DNA of 64,000 bases, taken from NCBI GenBank assembly GCA_964465945.1, contig CAYXMM010000014.1, positions 11,003 to 75,002 of the forward strand, given 5' to 3'. The DNA is from JAJRPT01 sp964465945 (GTDB lineage: Bacteria; Bacteroidota; Ignavibacteria; Kapaibacteriales; UBA2268). The notes beneath the pieces were generated by a model, which was not told where the DNA came from, did no database searches, and saw only the letters and a list, made by a program, of their open reading frames with translations. The translations under genes and the position numbers were made by a program. The first letter of the stretch is position 1, and every line of letters begins with the position of its first letter. Of this stretch, positions 14,451 through 23,160 are shown in pieces.

Positions 14451-16856
14451 TCAAAATCCATAACGAATGGAACAATTTATACTTCTACCAGGTGCGGCAA
14501 TAGCTGATGAATACATAATATATCTGTGGTCGAGCAAATTCTCTAATCCGATAAATATAGTCGCATTATCAAACACATTCGCTGCAAATCGAATATTTAA
14601 AGTATACCAAGACTCATAAAAAGTATTTCCATTTTTATCAACAGCGTATAATTGTGGCTTATCAATTTCACTAACTGCAAGTTCCGAGTGAGTAAATCCA
14701 CCATTATAATTCAGAAATATTGATGCTTCATACTTATTATACTTCCAATTCAGTTTTGTTGAACCAAAAAGTGGCGCAGCATGTCGAAGAGGAGTCCAAC
14801 TTACGCCATCATACTCTTCTCCATGTTGATAATTTATTTTACTATTCAGTTCTAAATTATATGGAAGTTTTACCTTAATTCCAGCTTGAATACCATAGAT
14901 AAATGCTTCGTCTAAATTCTGAATTGCTCTAACTAATTTTAGCTCACCTCTATACATAATAGAATCTTGTCCGTTCAAAGTGAAATCCCTCTCACTCATT
15001 GCGTTTTTAAGAAGTGTATAATAAGTAGTTACATCGAAATAAAAGTAGTCAGAAATTAACCCAGCAACTCCAACTTCACCATTATAAGCAATCTCCGAAG
15101 TAAGATTTGGATTTGGAACAACAACAGCACCTTCTTTTTGTGGCTCAGTAATTTTTCCAATATCATCAATATTTGGTGAACGGAAACCAGTAGATAGATT
15201 AACAAAAGAGTGAAATTGTTGGTTGAACTTATAAACCGCTCCTAAACTTCCAGAAAACGAACCATTATTAAGATTCGCAGTTTGGAAAGGCACAGCAAAC
15301 ATAGTTGTGTCAAACTTCGCATTAATTAAAAACTGAGTATATCTAACACCAAAGTTAATTAAAAACTTCTCGGAAAAATTATATCTTCCATTAAAATATG
15401 CTGCCATTGAAGTCCAATCCGAACCATCTGGGTATCTTGTAGGAGCAGGGGAGATGTCTTTTGTATCAATATTCAGATAATGAGCTTTAGCTTGGACGTC
15501 ATTACGGACATATTCGGTCCCATAACCAATATTTAACTTATCGAAATCTTTATCAAAATCAAGATTTAAAGAAATTGCACCAACATTTTCAGTAGTAGTT
15601 TCTTCATCAGATTTGCCGAAATCTCTTGAAATTCGAGATTCTTCAAAAGTTTGATAAGCAACGATTAATTTCATTAAATCAAAGAATGAATTTGACTTAT
15701 AATTTGTAAGTTTTAAACTTGACATTGACCATTTTTGAGGACCATAATCCCAGCGTGCGTCTCGTAATTTCCCATCTTTGTAACGGATTAATCTGTCATA
15801 GCGTGGAATATCTGAACTCTGGGAAATGTGAAATGCCCCTTCGATGTTAGTAAAATCACTTACTTTATATTTTACTTTTTGAATAAGGTTAATTTGTGAA
15901 TACGCAGAATTAACCTGTTCTTTTGGGTTAGAGTTTTTAAGAACTGTATCCTTACCATTTATTCTGGTTTGGTATTCAACTCTTTCAAATTTCTTTGTTT
16001 CATCGCTACCATTTCCACCCATTACCATATTGTCATAATCTGAAACCGAAAAGCTCGTAATAAAGGCTAAATTATCATTTGCAATATTTAAGTCGAAATG
16101 ACCCGTTTTTTCAAAGTTAGCAGTGTTTGTTCTAACCATTAAATTACCATTTACTTTCCAACCATCATTATTAAATTTTGGCGAAAGTGTATGGAAATCC
16201 ATCACACCACCAATCGCATCAGACCCATACATAACAGAACCAGGTCCGAATAGGACTTCAAAATTCTCAACCGCATTTGCATCAATTAGAATTGAGTTTT
16301 GAAGGTTACCACTTCTGAAAATAGCGTTATTCATTCTAACGTCATCGACAACTAATAGTATCCTTTTTGTTGCCATACCTCGAATCATTGGTGAACCACC
16401 ACCCATTTGGGACTTTTGAATATAAACATAGTCCGTTTGACCAATTAAGTCTGCACCAGTTTGTGGATTTTTGAAATTAAGTTCTTCTCTACTAATTGTT
16501 TCAACTCGAGAAGAAAGATCTAGTTTCTTTTGCTCCCACTTATTCGCAGAAAGTACGATTTCATCAAGTTCAAAAAGAGTAGTTTCTAAGTAAATTATTT
16601 GCCCATCAATCAAATCGTCAAGTTTCAAACTTACTTTTTTATATCCGGGAGCAAGAAAATTCATCATATCTAAGTTTTTAAATTTCCTTAGATTAATTTC
16701 ACCTTTTTCATTTGCTCTTTGAAAATTCTTTACATCATTTCCAAAAGCGTAGGCAGATTTTATAACTTGATCATTAGCTTTATCTTTTACGATAATAGTT
16801 TGTGAATAAGTTATAAGTGGCATAAGTAATATGCCGAGAATTGTTAATATTCTCAT
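14451..16856 (-). CDS. TonB-dependent outer-membrane receptor
   Basis: 801 aa. Signal peptide (MRILTILGILLMPLITYSQ), then a carboxypeptidase-regulatory-like domain (about 20-95), then a plug domain (about 100-225) with MGGGSPMIRGMATKRILLVV and FGPGSVMYGSDAIGGVMDF, and a 22-strand type barrel to the C-terminus (SSAIAAPGRSINCSIRYGF). The plug and barrel features (FRSPNIDDIGK) are closest to the haemoglobin/haem and other metal-complex receptors, so iron or haem uptake is the best guess, but the substrate is not fixed by sequence. AAGGAC lies upstream of the ATG. The small membrane gene at 16890 is 33 bp upstream and likely in the same operon. Confidence 0.9.
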   Translation of the reverse strand: MRILTILGILLMPLITYSQTIIVKDKANDQVIKSAYAFGNDVKNFQRANEKGEINLRKFKNLDMMNFLAPGYKKVSLKLDDLIDGQIIYLETTLFELDEIVLSANKWEQKKLDLSSRVETISREELNFKNPQTGADLIGQTDYVYIQKSQMGGGSPMIRGMATKRILLVVDDVRMNNAIFRSGNLQNSILIDANAVENFEVLFGPGSVMYGSDAIGGVMDFHTLSPKFNNDGWKVNGNLMVRTNTANFEKTGHFDLNIANDNLAFITSFSVSDYDNMVMGGNGSDETKKFERVEYQTRINGKDTVLKNSNPKEQVNSAYSQINLIQKVKYKVSDFTNIEGAFHISQSSDIPRYDRLIRYKDGKLRDARWDYGPQKWSMSSLKLTNYKSNSFFDLMKLIVAYQTFEESRISRDFGKSDEETTTENVGAISLNLDFDKDFDKLNIGYGTEYVRNDVQAKAHYLNIDTKDISPAPTRYPDGSDWTSMAAYFNGRYNFSEKFLINFGVRYTQFLINAKFDTTMFAVPFQTANLNNGSFSGSLGAVYKFNQQFHSFVNLSTGFRSPNIDDIGKITEPQKEGAVVVPNPNLTSEIAYNGEVGVAGLISDYFYFDVTTYYTLLKNAMSERDFTLNGQDSIMYRGELKLVRAIQNLDEAFIYGIQAGIKVKLPYNLELNSKINYQHGEEYDGVSWTPLRHAAPLFGSTKLNWKYNKYEASIFLNYNGGFTHSELAVSEIDKPQLYAVDKNGNTFYESWYTLNIRFAANVFDNATIFIGLENLLDHRYIMYSSAIAAPGRSINCSIRYGF

Positions 16857-16889
16857 AAATTGTCCTTATTATAATTAAAAAATTGTTAT

Positions 16890-17441
16890 TTAAAATATAT
16901 TTAAGGAAAATTTTGGCGGTGGAGTTGGAAACTCGATAAAATGATAAACTAAAGGAAATGCTTTGTTATTTGAAAAATCAAAAATTTCATTGAGATAAAA
17001 ATTAAAGTATAGCTTTTTCATAATAAACTTAAACGAAAGAATTTCAATATAATTAAAAATGAGATTCTTTGTATTATTATCAGAGTTAAGATGGAAATTA
17101 AAAAACTGAGCGAAATTCTGCCTTAAATCACTTTCTTTAATATCTAAGTAACAAATAACTTTTATATTATTTGAAGAAAACTTAACACTAATGACATCAT
17201 AAATATTCTCGCCAATAAAAAACTCTTTATTATTTTCCCATTCTAATTGCAAGAACTCTTCATAAGAGAAGTAATAAGTTAAATACTCTGATTCAAATTC
17301 ACCTCTTATAATTTTCGATTTAATTTCTTTTTTTACTTGTTTTTCAAATATTTTAAACAACAAATAACTTCCAGTTGTGGAAAATAGAATTTGTATAATA
17401 ATTATTATAGAAGTTATTTTATTTGAAAAGTTATGAATCAT
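16890..17441 (-). CDS. Membrane-anchored small protein upstream of TonB receptor
   Basis: 183 aa. One N-terminal membrane span (about 9-30), then a soluble domain that matches, from memory, a conserved but uncharacterised Bacteroidota family: KEIKSKIIRGEFESE, then LTYYFSYEEFLQLEWENNKE, EFFIGENIYDVISV and ICYLDIKESDLRQNF. Such proteins often sit beside TonB-dependent receptors for metals or haem. The end is proline-rich (FPTPPPKF). Its position 33 bp ahead of the receptor gene supports a linked envelope function, such as helping the receptor or binding its metal. Role unproven. Confidence 0.7.
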   Translation of the reverse strand: MIHNFSNKITSIIIIIQILFSTTGSYLLFKIFEKQVKKEIKSKIIRGEFESEYLTYYFSYEEFLQLEWENNKEFFIGENIYDVISVKFSSNNIKVICYLDIKESDLRQNFAQFFNFHLNSDNNTKNLIFNYIEILSFKFIMKKLYFNFYLNEIFDFSNNKAFPLVYHFIEFPTPPPKFSLNIF

Positions 17442-17474
17442 CGTGCAAAAATATAAAATTAAATTGAAATTCGT

Positions 17475-17505
17475 TTTGATTAGAACTATATATATGCTAA
17501 TTTTG
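17475..17505 (+). promoter_or_regulatory. Bacteroidota-type promoter for the GH57 gene
   Basis: TTTG (17475-17478), 19 bases, TAATTTTG (17498-17505): exact match to TTTG-N19-TAnnTTTG, with start of transcription expected about 17 bases before the ATG at 17529. It would drive the long run of genes on the + strand that follows. Confidence 0.55.
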
Positions 17506-17528
17506 ATTTTTAAAAAGAATATTCTAAA

Positions 17529-19196
17529 ATGGAAAAAGCCAATATATTATTTGTATTACACTCTCATCTTCCTTGGGCTTTGAACCACGGAAAGTGGCCC
17601 CATGGAGAAGAGTGGGTATTTGAGGCAGTAGCAGAGTCATACATACCATTGCTTGATATAATATTTAGCCTAAAAGCCCATAATATTAATGCAAATTTTA
17701 CTATTGGATTTTCACCCGTATTGTTAGAGCAGCTTGCTGATTCAACATTTAAAGAAAAATATATTGCATATTGTGAAGAAAAAATTACTTTAGCTAGAAA
17801 AGATGAAGTTAGATTTATTAATTGGGGAGAACCACAACAAAAAATAAACTTAGCAATCTACTGGCAAAAATGGTATAAAGATAAAATAGACAAATACAAT
17901 TCTTATAATGGAATAATTCCTGCATTTAAAGAGCTTCAAGATTATGGTATAATAGAAATAATGACTTGCGGGGCAACACATTTATATTATCCACTTGCTC
18001 CAACTGATAAAAGTATTGATTGGCAGATGAAAGCATCAAAACTCATTCATAAAAAGCACTTCGGAACAGAAGCAAAAGGAACATGGATCCCTGAATGTGC
18101 ATATAGACCAGCTTATGAATGGAATTCATATTTGCCAATCTTTCCTTATAATCAAAAACATTATAGAAAAGGTATTGAAGAATTGCTAAATGAAAACAAC
18201 TTAAATTATACATTTGTAGATGAAGACTTAATTTTAAATGGTGAAATTCTTGAAACAAATGAGCCTTTTCCACTAAACATAATGTCAAGGTATAAAGTTC
18301 GTTCAAAATACTCTCATTCAGGTCAATCTGTAAATATCTTTGGAAGACATAAAGACTTAGCAATGCAAGTGTGGAGTGGGGATAGTGGCTATCCAGGTCA
18401 TGGTGATTATTTAGATTTTCATAAAAAACAGGACAAATCTCATCTACGATATTGGCGGATTACTGATACAAAACTTGATATGCAATTCAAAGAACTATAC
18501 CATCCTGAATGGATTTACGATAAGTTAGACTTACAAGCTTTTCATTTTATTCATCATTTAGAAGAGACAGCAAAAGATTACTACAACAAATTTAATAAAC
18601 CTGCAACAATTTGTTTGCCTTTTGACACAGAACTATTCGGTCATTGGTGGTTTGAAGGTCCAGAATTTTTAAAGAAAATGATTGAAGGAATTAATCATTC
18701 ACCATTTATTAAATTAAGTCAAGTTTCAAATGTAATTAATGGACAAAATACTAATACTTCTATTTCAATTATAGAAGGGTCTTGGGGAGAAAAAAACAAC
18801 CATTCTGTTTGGATGAACGATAAAGTTAAATGGTGTTGGGAATTAATTTATAATGCAGAAAATAGATTTAGAAATTTAATAAATAACTATTCAGAAGAAG
18901 AATTTAAAAAATTGCCAAAAAAGAATTTTGAAATTTTCAATTTAGTTTTAATCGAGTTAATGCTTATGCAATCTTCTGATTGGGAGTTCTTAATTCATAA
19001 TGGAAGTGCAGCTGACTATGCAGAAATGAGAATAGTCAATCATTATAGTGATTTTCTGCGTTTATGCAATTATATCGAAAAATTGAAAGTTAGCCCAAAA
19101 CTTTCTAAATATGAAATGGCTGATGTAAAGTCAATTAAATCAAGGGATAGCTTATTTAAAAATTTGAATATATTACAATATATGAATTTAGTATGA
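17529..19196 (+). CDS. GH57 family 1,4-alpha-glucan branching enzyme (DUF1957)
   Basis: 555 aa. Forms alpha-1,6 branches in glycogen-like glucans by a double-displacement mechanism. GH57 motifs in order: HSHLPW near residue 11, GFSPVL near 60, nucleophile in TWIPECAYRP (Glu189), acid/base in PFDTELFGHWWFEGPE (Asp366) and GSWGEKNNHSVWMND further on. The spacing matches the bacterial and archaeal GH57 branching enzymes, whose catalytic residues lie at about 183 and 354. The C-terminal 130 residues are the helical cap. No other glycogen genes are in the window. The next gene is a polysaccharide flippase, so a role in an exported glucan is also possible. Confidence 0.9.
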   Translation: MEKANILFVLHSHLPWALNHGKWPHGEEWVFEAVAESYIPLLDIIFSLKAHNINANFTIGFSPVLLEQLADSTFKEKYIAYCEEKITLARKDEVRFINWGEPQQKINLAIYWQKWYKDKIDKYNSYNGIIPAFKELQDYGIIEIMTCGATHLYYPLAPTDKSIDWQMKASKLIHKKHFGTEAKGTWIPECAYRPAYEWNSYLPIFPYNQKHYRKGIEELLNENNLNYTFVDEDLILNGEILETNEPFPLNIMSRYKVRSKYSHSGQSVNIFGRHKDLAMQVWSGDSGYPGHGDYLDFHKKQDKSHLRYWRITDTKLDMQFKELYHPEWIYDKLDLQAFHFIHHLEETAKDYYNKFNKPATICLPFDTELFGHWWFEGPEFLKKMIEGINHSPFIKLSQVSNVINGQNTNTSISIIEGSWGEKNNHSVWMNDKVKWCWELIYNAENRFRNLINNYSEEEFKKLPKKNFEIFNLVLIELMLMQSSDWEFLIHNGSAADYAEMRIVNHYSDFLRLCNYIEKLKVSPKLSKYEMADVKSIKSRDSLFKNLNILQYMNLV

Positions 19197-19212
19197 TTGT
19201 TATTAGCTTAAG

Positions 19213-20628
19213 ATGTCAGAAAAAAAAATAGTCGCAAATAATATATTATATCTTACCATAGCAGAGTTAATTGGAAGAATCTTACAATTTTTCTTTTACA
19301 AACATATTAGTGTTGCATTAGGTACAGAAGCCTTTGGAGCTTATTCCTGGGCTACGACAAATGTTATGTATTTTTTTATTATTGTTGGAGCTGGACTTGA
19401 TATTTTTGGAATAAGAGAAATATCTAAAAGTAAAGATAAAATTAATTATTATGCAAATGTAATATTAAGTTTAAGAATAGTCTTATCAATTATAGCATTT
19501 TTCACATTATTTATTTATGCTTTTTATATTACTGATAAATCAATAGAAATTAAGCTACTGCTAATAGTAGCAGGTGTTCGGTTGTTTGGAGATGCAATTC
19601 TTCCTAATTGGATATATCAAGCAATAGAGAAAATGGGCTACTTAGCTATAAGGAATTTTCTATTTAATTTTCTAAATTTAATTCTTGCTTATCTACTTGT
19701 CAAAACGCCTGCTGATACAATATATGCTACTGGTTTACTTTCATTTAACTTAATTTTAACTTCTATCATATTACTATTTCATTTTAATTATAAATTTATA
19801 AAAGTACAATTTATATTTAACCTTAAAGAATACTGGAAATTTTTAAAAAAATCTATTCCAATTGGTTTGTCTATTCAGATTATAATTTTTTATAATTTCG
19901 TTGATATTCTAATGTTAGGATTTTTAAGAGAAAACTTTGAATATGAAGTAGGAATATACTCTGCTGCAATGAGAATAATAATGATTTCAACATTACCTAA
20001 TCAAATATTACAACAGTCATTTTTTCCAAAATTTGCAAACGATGATATTTATAAAAAAGATTCATATTTTAACAAATATACAATATTAACCGTAGTAGCA
20101 GGTTCATTTTTAACAGCAATTATTATAGCATATTCAGAAACAATTATTAAAATTCAATTTTCGGAACTATATTTTGAGTCATCAATTTTACTTAAAATCC
20201 TTGCATTAAAATTATTTTTGAGTTACATTTCAGTTACATTTAGCTCTCCTTTCTTAGCAAAAAATAATGAAAACATAGTTTTGAAAGTTGTTGGATTTGC
20301 ATTTATTTTGAATGTAATATTAAATTACTTAACAATTCCTACTTATGGAATTTATGGGGCTGCATTTTCAACAATTCTTTGCGAAATCATTATATCATTA
20401 TTATTTTATTACCAATTACATAAAAAATATAACTTAATCAACCATAAACCTTTAAAATATGGTGTAGTTGTGATAGTTGGAGTATTATTAATTTACTTTG
20501 TAACTAATAATATTCTAAACTTTAATGTATATCTTTCGTTTATATTTAGTATTTTTACTTTTTTATTCATTACAATAGTTTCAAAAGTAGTTACTATTCA
20601 AGAGTTAAAAACGATAGTCAAAAGATGA
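19213..20628 (+). CDS. Polysaccharide flippase (Wzx/RfbX, MOP superfamily)
   Basis: 471 aa with about 12-14 hydrophobic spans from residue 10 to 465. The N-terminal ANNILYLTIAELIGRILQFF, GTEAFGAYSWATTNVMYFF and GIREISKSKDKINYYAN are typical of lipid-linked oligosaccharide flippases, which move undecaprenyl-linked sugar units from the cytoplasmic to the periplasmic face of the inner membrane. The stop overlaps the next start (ATGATG), so it is coupled to the galactopyranose mutase gene. The cargo is therefore likely a lipid-linked glycan containing galactofuranose. Confidence 0.9.
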   Translation: MSEKKIVANNILYLTIAELIGRILQFFFYKHISVALGTEAFGAYSWATTNVMYFFIIVGAGLDIFGIREISKSKDKINYYANVILSLRIVLSIIAFFTLFIYAFYITDKSIEIKLLLIVAGVRLFGDAILPNWIYQAIEKMGYLAIRNFLFNFLNLILAYLLVKTPADTIYATGLLSFNLILTSIILLFHFNYKFIKVQFIFNLKEYWKFLKKSIPIGLSIQIIIFYNFVDILMLGFLRENFEYEVGIYSAAMRIIMISTLPNQILQQSFFPKFANDDIYKKDSYFNKYTILTVVAGSFLTAIIIAYSETIIKIQFSELYFESSILLKILALKLFLSYISVTFSSPFLAKNNENIVLKVVGFAFILNVILNYLTIPTYGIYGAAFSTILCEIIISLLFYYQLHKKYNLINHKPLKYGVVVIVGVLLIYFVTNNILNFNVYLSFIFSIFTFLFITIVSKVVTIQELKTIVKR

Positions 20629-21746
20629 TGTATGATTTTTTAATTGTAGGTGCGGGTTATTCTGGTTGTGTACTAGCAGAAAGAATTGCTAATGAATTAG
20701 ATAAAAAGGTTCTTCTTATTGACAAAAGACACCACATTGCAGGAAATGCTTATGATGAACTTGATAAAAATGGTATCTTAATTCATAGGTATGGACCGCA
20801 TCTTTTTCATACAAAAATGAAAAAAGTTTGGGATTACCTTTCACAATTTACAGAGTGGAGACCTTATGAACATAGAGTATTTTCTGTTGTGAATGGAAAA
20901 AAAGTTCCAGTCCCGTTTAATTTTAACTCAATTGAGATTTGTTTCACTAAACAAATTGCTGAAAAACTGATTAAAATACTTTTGTCTAAGTATGAAATTG
21001 AAACAAAAATTCCAATATTAAAACTATTAGAAACTTCTGATAAAGACCTCAAGGCATTAGCTGACTTTATATATGAAAATATATTTTTAGGGTATAATTT
21101 AAAACAATGGGGACTTAGACCAGAAGAATTAGATAGAACAGTCAGTGGGAGAGTTCCAGTGTTCTTAAGTCGAGATAATCGGTATTTTCAAGACCAATAT
21201 CAAGCAGTTCCTAAATATGGATATACAAAAATGTTTGAAAAAATGATAAACAATAAAAATATTGAAATTCTGTTAAATACCGAATATAAAAGTATTTTAA
21301 ATAATGTAAAATTCAATAAAATTATTTTCACTGGTCCAATTGATGAGTTCTATGACTATAAATTTGGTAAATTACCTTATCGTTCATTAGAATTTGAATA
21401 TAAAACATTAGAAATGGAGTATTTCCAAGAATTTACTCAAATTAATTACCCAAACGACTTTGATTATACTCGCATTACAGAATTTAAACATATCACAGGA
21501 CAAGAACATCAGCTAACAACAATTGCTTATGAATATCCAAAAGAATATGTTTATGGAAAGAATGATCCGTATTATCCTATTCCAAACACTGAAAATCACA
21601 ATTTATTTGATAGATATAAGCAATTAGCAGAAAGTGAAAAAAATGTTTATTTTACTGGAAGATTAGCTAATTATAAATATTACAATATGGACGAAACTGT
21701 TGGTGTTGCTCTTCAATTATTCAACAATGTAATTTCAAAGGTGTAA
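20625..21746 (+). CDS. glf: UDP-galactopyranose mutase
   Basis: 373 aa, typical length. FAD-dependent ring contraction of UDP-galactopyranose to UDP-galactofuranose. N-terminal Rossmann motif LIVGAGYSGCVLAERIA, then KRHHIAGNAYDE, the HRYGPHLFHT substrate-site loop, GYNLKQWGLRPEEL and the C-terminal FTGRLANYKYYNMDETVG FAD loop with its conserved Arg and Asn. Two in-frame ATG codons (20625, 20628) make the start uncertain by one residue. It sits between the flippase and the HAD-UbiA fusion gene, with overlap or a single base of spacing, pointing to one operon. Confidence 0.95.
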   Translation: MMYDFLIVGAGYSGCVLAERIANELDKKVLLIDKRHHIAGNAYDELDKNGILIHRYGPHLFHTKMKKVWDYLSQFTEWRPYEHRVFSVVNGKKVPVPFNFNSIEICFTKQIAEKLIKILLSKYEIETKIPILKLLETSDKDLKALADFIYENIFLGYNLKQWGLRPEELDRTVSGRVPVFLSRDNRYFQDQYQAVPKYGYTKMFEKMINNKNIEILLNTEYKSILNNVKFNKIIFTGPIDEFYDYKFGKLPYRSLEFEYKTLEMEYFQEFTQINYPNDFDYTRITEFKHITGQEHQLTTIAYEYPKEYVYGKNDPYYPIPNTENHNLFDRYKQLAESEKNVYFTGRLANYKYYNMDETVGVALQLFNNVISKV

Positions 21747-21747
21747 T

Positions 21748-23160
21748 TTGAAAAAAGTTTTAATATGCGATTTAGACGGAACACTAATCAAAACAGATAT
21801 GCTGTTTGAATCATTATTTATACTTTTAAGAAATAACTTTTTCTTTATATTTTTAACTCCTTTATGGTTATTGAAAGGGAAACAAGTTTTAAAAAATGAA
21901 ATATATAAGAGAATTGAATTTTCTCCTGAAAATTTACCTTATAATCAAGAAGTTATAGAATTTATTAAAATAAATAGAAACAATTATTCAAAAACTGCTT
22001 TAGTTTCTGCTTCAAATCAAAATATTGTAAAGGATATAGCAGAATACATTGGAATATTTGACGAATATTATGGCAGTGATGATAAATTAAATCTTAAAGC
22101 AGTGAATAAAAGAAAGTTTTTAGATGAAAAATATGGAATTAGAAATTACTCATATATTGGAGATAGTAAAGCTGATATTGAAATTTGGAATCATTCTAAT
22201 GAAAAATTTATTGTAAATAATAGTTTATCTAAACGTTTAAAAAGCATTAAGTTTGACACAATTATTGGAAATAATACAAAATCAAAACTAAAACTAATTA
22301 TTAAAGAAATTAGAGTTTATCAATGGGTTAAAAACCTATTAATTTTTATTCCAGCGTTGATGGCGCATATTACTAATTTTGAAATTTACCTTAACTTATT
22401 TTATAGCTTTATTTCATTCAGTTTAATTGCATCTTCAGTATATGTTCTTAACGATTTGCTTGATTTAGAAGCAGATAGAAAGCACCCAAGAAAGAAAAAT
22501 AGACCTTTCGCTTCCGGTGATTTATCACTATTATATGGATTTGCACTTCTTCCATTTCTCATAGTATCAAGTTTAATCATTGCGATTACATTGTTACCAA
22601 TAAGCTATTTGTTTGTGTTATTTTTCTATTACGTGCTCACTAGCTTATATTCATTTAAATTGAAAAGAATTGTAATAGTTGATATTCTAACTTTAGCTTT
22701 ATTATATACAATTCGAATAGTGGCAGGAGGAGAAGCAGTTGATATAGAAGTAACCCCTTGGGCATTAGCATTTTCAATGTTTTTATTTTTAAGTTTAGCA
22801 CTCTTAAAAAGATATACAGAACTACATTCACTAAAAGAAATTGACGAACTTAAAGCATCGGGACGTGGATATCACGTTGATGATATTGAAATTGTCAGGT
22901 CATTTGGTACTTCATCAGCGTTTATTTCAATTTTAGTTTTCGCACTTTATGTAAATTCCGAGCAAATACGTTTATTATATAATAAGCCAAATTTGATGTG
23001 GATTGTCGCAATACTTTTACTTTTCTGGATAATGCGAATTTGGTTCTTAGCAAACAGAGGCAAAATGACAGATGACCCCATTGTCTTTACTGGAAAAGAT
23101 AAAATTAGTTGGACAATAGGTGGAATTATTAGTTTAATCGTTATTTATGCTAAAATATGA
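21748..23160 (+). CDS. HAD phosphatase fused to UbiA prenyltransferase (decaprenyl-phosphate phosphoribosyltransferase-like)
   Basis: 470 aa, starting at a TTG one base after the glf stop. Residues 1-175: HAD domain with CDLDGTL (Asp8, Asp10), ALVSASN and SYIGDSKADIEIW. Residues 185-470: UbiA family with about 8 spans, first Asp motif NDLLDLEADRKHPRKKNRPF (Asn235, Asp236, Asp239, Asp243) and second region DILTLALLYTIRIVAGG. The UbiA half resembles enzymes that transfer phosphoribose from PRPP to a polyprenyl phosphate. A fused phosphatase could remove the 5-phosphate of the product. The DprE1-like gene follows with an ATGA overlap, which supports this reading. Exact prenyl substrate unknown. 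Confidence 0.85.
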   Translation: MKKVLICDLDGTLIKTDMLFESLFILLRNNFFFIFLTPLWLLKGKQVLKNEIYKRIEFSPENLPYNQEVIEFIKINRNNYSKTALVSASNQNIVKDIAEYIGIFDEYYGSDDKLNLKAVNKRKFLDEKYGIRNYSYIGDSKADIEIWNHSNEKFIVNNSLSKRLKSIKFDTIIGNNTKSKLKLIIKEIRVYQWVKNLLIFIPALMAHITNFEIYLNLFYSFISFSLIASSVYVLNDLLDLEADRKHPRKKNRPFASGDLSLLYGFALLPFLIVSSLIIAITLLPISYLFVLFFYYVLTSLYSFKLKRIVIVDILTLALLYTIRIVAGGEAVDIEVTPWALAFSMFLFLSLALLKRYTELHSLKEIDELKASGRGYHVDDIEIVRSFGTSSAFISILVFALYVNSEQIRLLYNKPNLMWIVAILLLFWIMRIWFLANRGKMTDDPIVFTGKDKISWTIGGIISLIVIYAKI

